This document shows positions 63,800 to 64,000 of a stretch of DNA of 64,000 nucleotides, one piece after another. Under the pieces are notes generated by a model. The model was not told the origin of the DNA. It ran no database searches and was given only the letters and a program-made list of their open reading frames with translations. The stretch covers positions 52,077 through 116,076 of the forward strand of contig JASHOB010000138.1 of NCBI GenBank assembly GCA_030041335.1, given 5' to 3'. This DNA comes from Alphaproteobacteria bacterium. GTDB lineage: Bacteria > Pseudomonadota > Alphaproteobacteria > ATCC43930 > CGMCC-115725. The position numbers and the translations under genes were made by a program. Each line of letters opens with the position of its first letter. The first letter of the stretch is position 1.

Positions 63800-64000
63800 A
63801 AAGGCCCTGGCTCAGATAGTCGCGGGCAATGACCAAATCCTTGCCGCGATCCTCCTTGCCGCGGAGCACGATGTGGCTGTGCGGGTGGCCGGTATTGTAA
63901 TGATCGACCGCGATCCAATCGAGCTTCGTGCCGAGGTCCTCTTCCATTTGGCGCATCAGTCGCCGGGTAAAATCCTTGAGGTCTGGATAGTCGATCGCGT
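63800..64000 (-). pseudogene. Relaxase (VirD2/DUF3363 type), N-terminal HUH fragment, runs off the edge
   Basis: The - strand frame entering from the right edge reads DFTRRLMRQMEEDLGTKLDW then IAVDHYNTGHPHSHIVLRGK and DRGKDLVIARDYLSQGL. This is the catalytic region of mobilisation relaxases, with the metal-binding His-x-His of HPHSH. After QGL at about 63800 the similarity ends abruptly and the frame continues into unrelated sequence, so the gene is truncated at this side. Its upstream part lies outside the window. It may be the missing front of the C-terminal relaxase relic at 51654-52660, or a second copy. Confidence 0.8.

Noticed and set aside
45593..64000. Prophage
   Set aside because: No capsid, tail, terminase or phage integrase genes are visible. 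The relics are conjugation genes.

Overview
This window is a high-GC chromosomal segment from an alphaproteobacterium. The evidence is an NDUFS4-type ETC complex I subunit next to tRNA genes, a PE-ligase-polymerase LigD with Ku, a VirA-like sensor kinase, a full aerobic Mo-hydroxylase (cox-type) operon, and remnants of a rhizobial/sphingomonad-type conjugative island (DUF3363 relaxase, TraG). I cannot name the genus from sequence alone. Genes are dense, and many starts overlap the preceding stop by 4 bp.

Layout. (1) 0.5-7.3 kb, + strand: a tightly coupled carbohydrate operon gnd-zwf-pgl-glucokinase-rpiA, the oxidative pentose phosphate pathway plus glucose entry. It ends in a molybdopterin oxidoreductase whose start overlaps the rpiA stop. 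(2) 7.3-18.1 kb: housekeeping and hypothetical genes: a GST-like protein, DUF3891, a CmcJ/NvfI-type oxidoreductase, serS, pcm, an NlpD-like lipoprotein, a DUF815 ATPase, an SDR, the cbpA-cbpM chaperone pair, a CopD-like membrane protein and two tandem DUF2846-like exported proteins. (3) 27.7-18.2 kb, - strand: an operon coxG-S-L-M-D-E-xdhC(N)-xdhC(C)-moeA/mobA encoding a form II (AYRGAGR) Mo hydroxylase, its AAA/vWA maturation pair and its cofactor-handling proteins. (4) 27.7-33.6 kb: DUF5996, a large CPA1 antiporter with a cyclic-nucleotide-binding domain, DUF192, an O-methyltransferase, tRNA-Pro, an ETC complex I subunit and tRNA-Arg. (5) 33.6-45.6 kb: a gene-poor gap with a terminator-like hairpin, pyruvate carboxylase (apparently starting at an ATA codon), a frameshifted IS481-type transposase remnant, a patatin phospholipase, ligD and ku (NHEJ), a YddA/SbmA-type ABC exporter and tRNA-Thr.

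(6) 45.6-64 kb is an accessory region beginning directly at the 3' end of tRNA-Thr. It contains decayed pieces of a conjugative island: an AlpA-like HTH protein, a traG/virD4 pseudogene, a lytic transglycosylase relic, the C-terminal half of a DUF3363 relaxase, and an N-terminal relaxase piece at the right edge. Set among these relics are intact signalling genes: two very large SAM-nucleotide cyclase-AAA ATPase-TPR proteins, an OmpR-type response regulator, a di-haem cytochrome c peroxidase/MauG-like protein, a VirA-like hybrid kinase with a degenerate receiver, an internally deleted flavoprotein and a cupin. The second cyclase carries an in-frame tandem duplication of about 1.19 kb in its TPR region.

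The most notable points are the island relic and its signalling cargo, the duplicated cyclase, the ATA start of pyruvate carboxylase and the redox/two-component cluster. I found no CRISPR array, no rRNA and no intact transposon.
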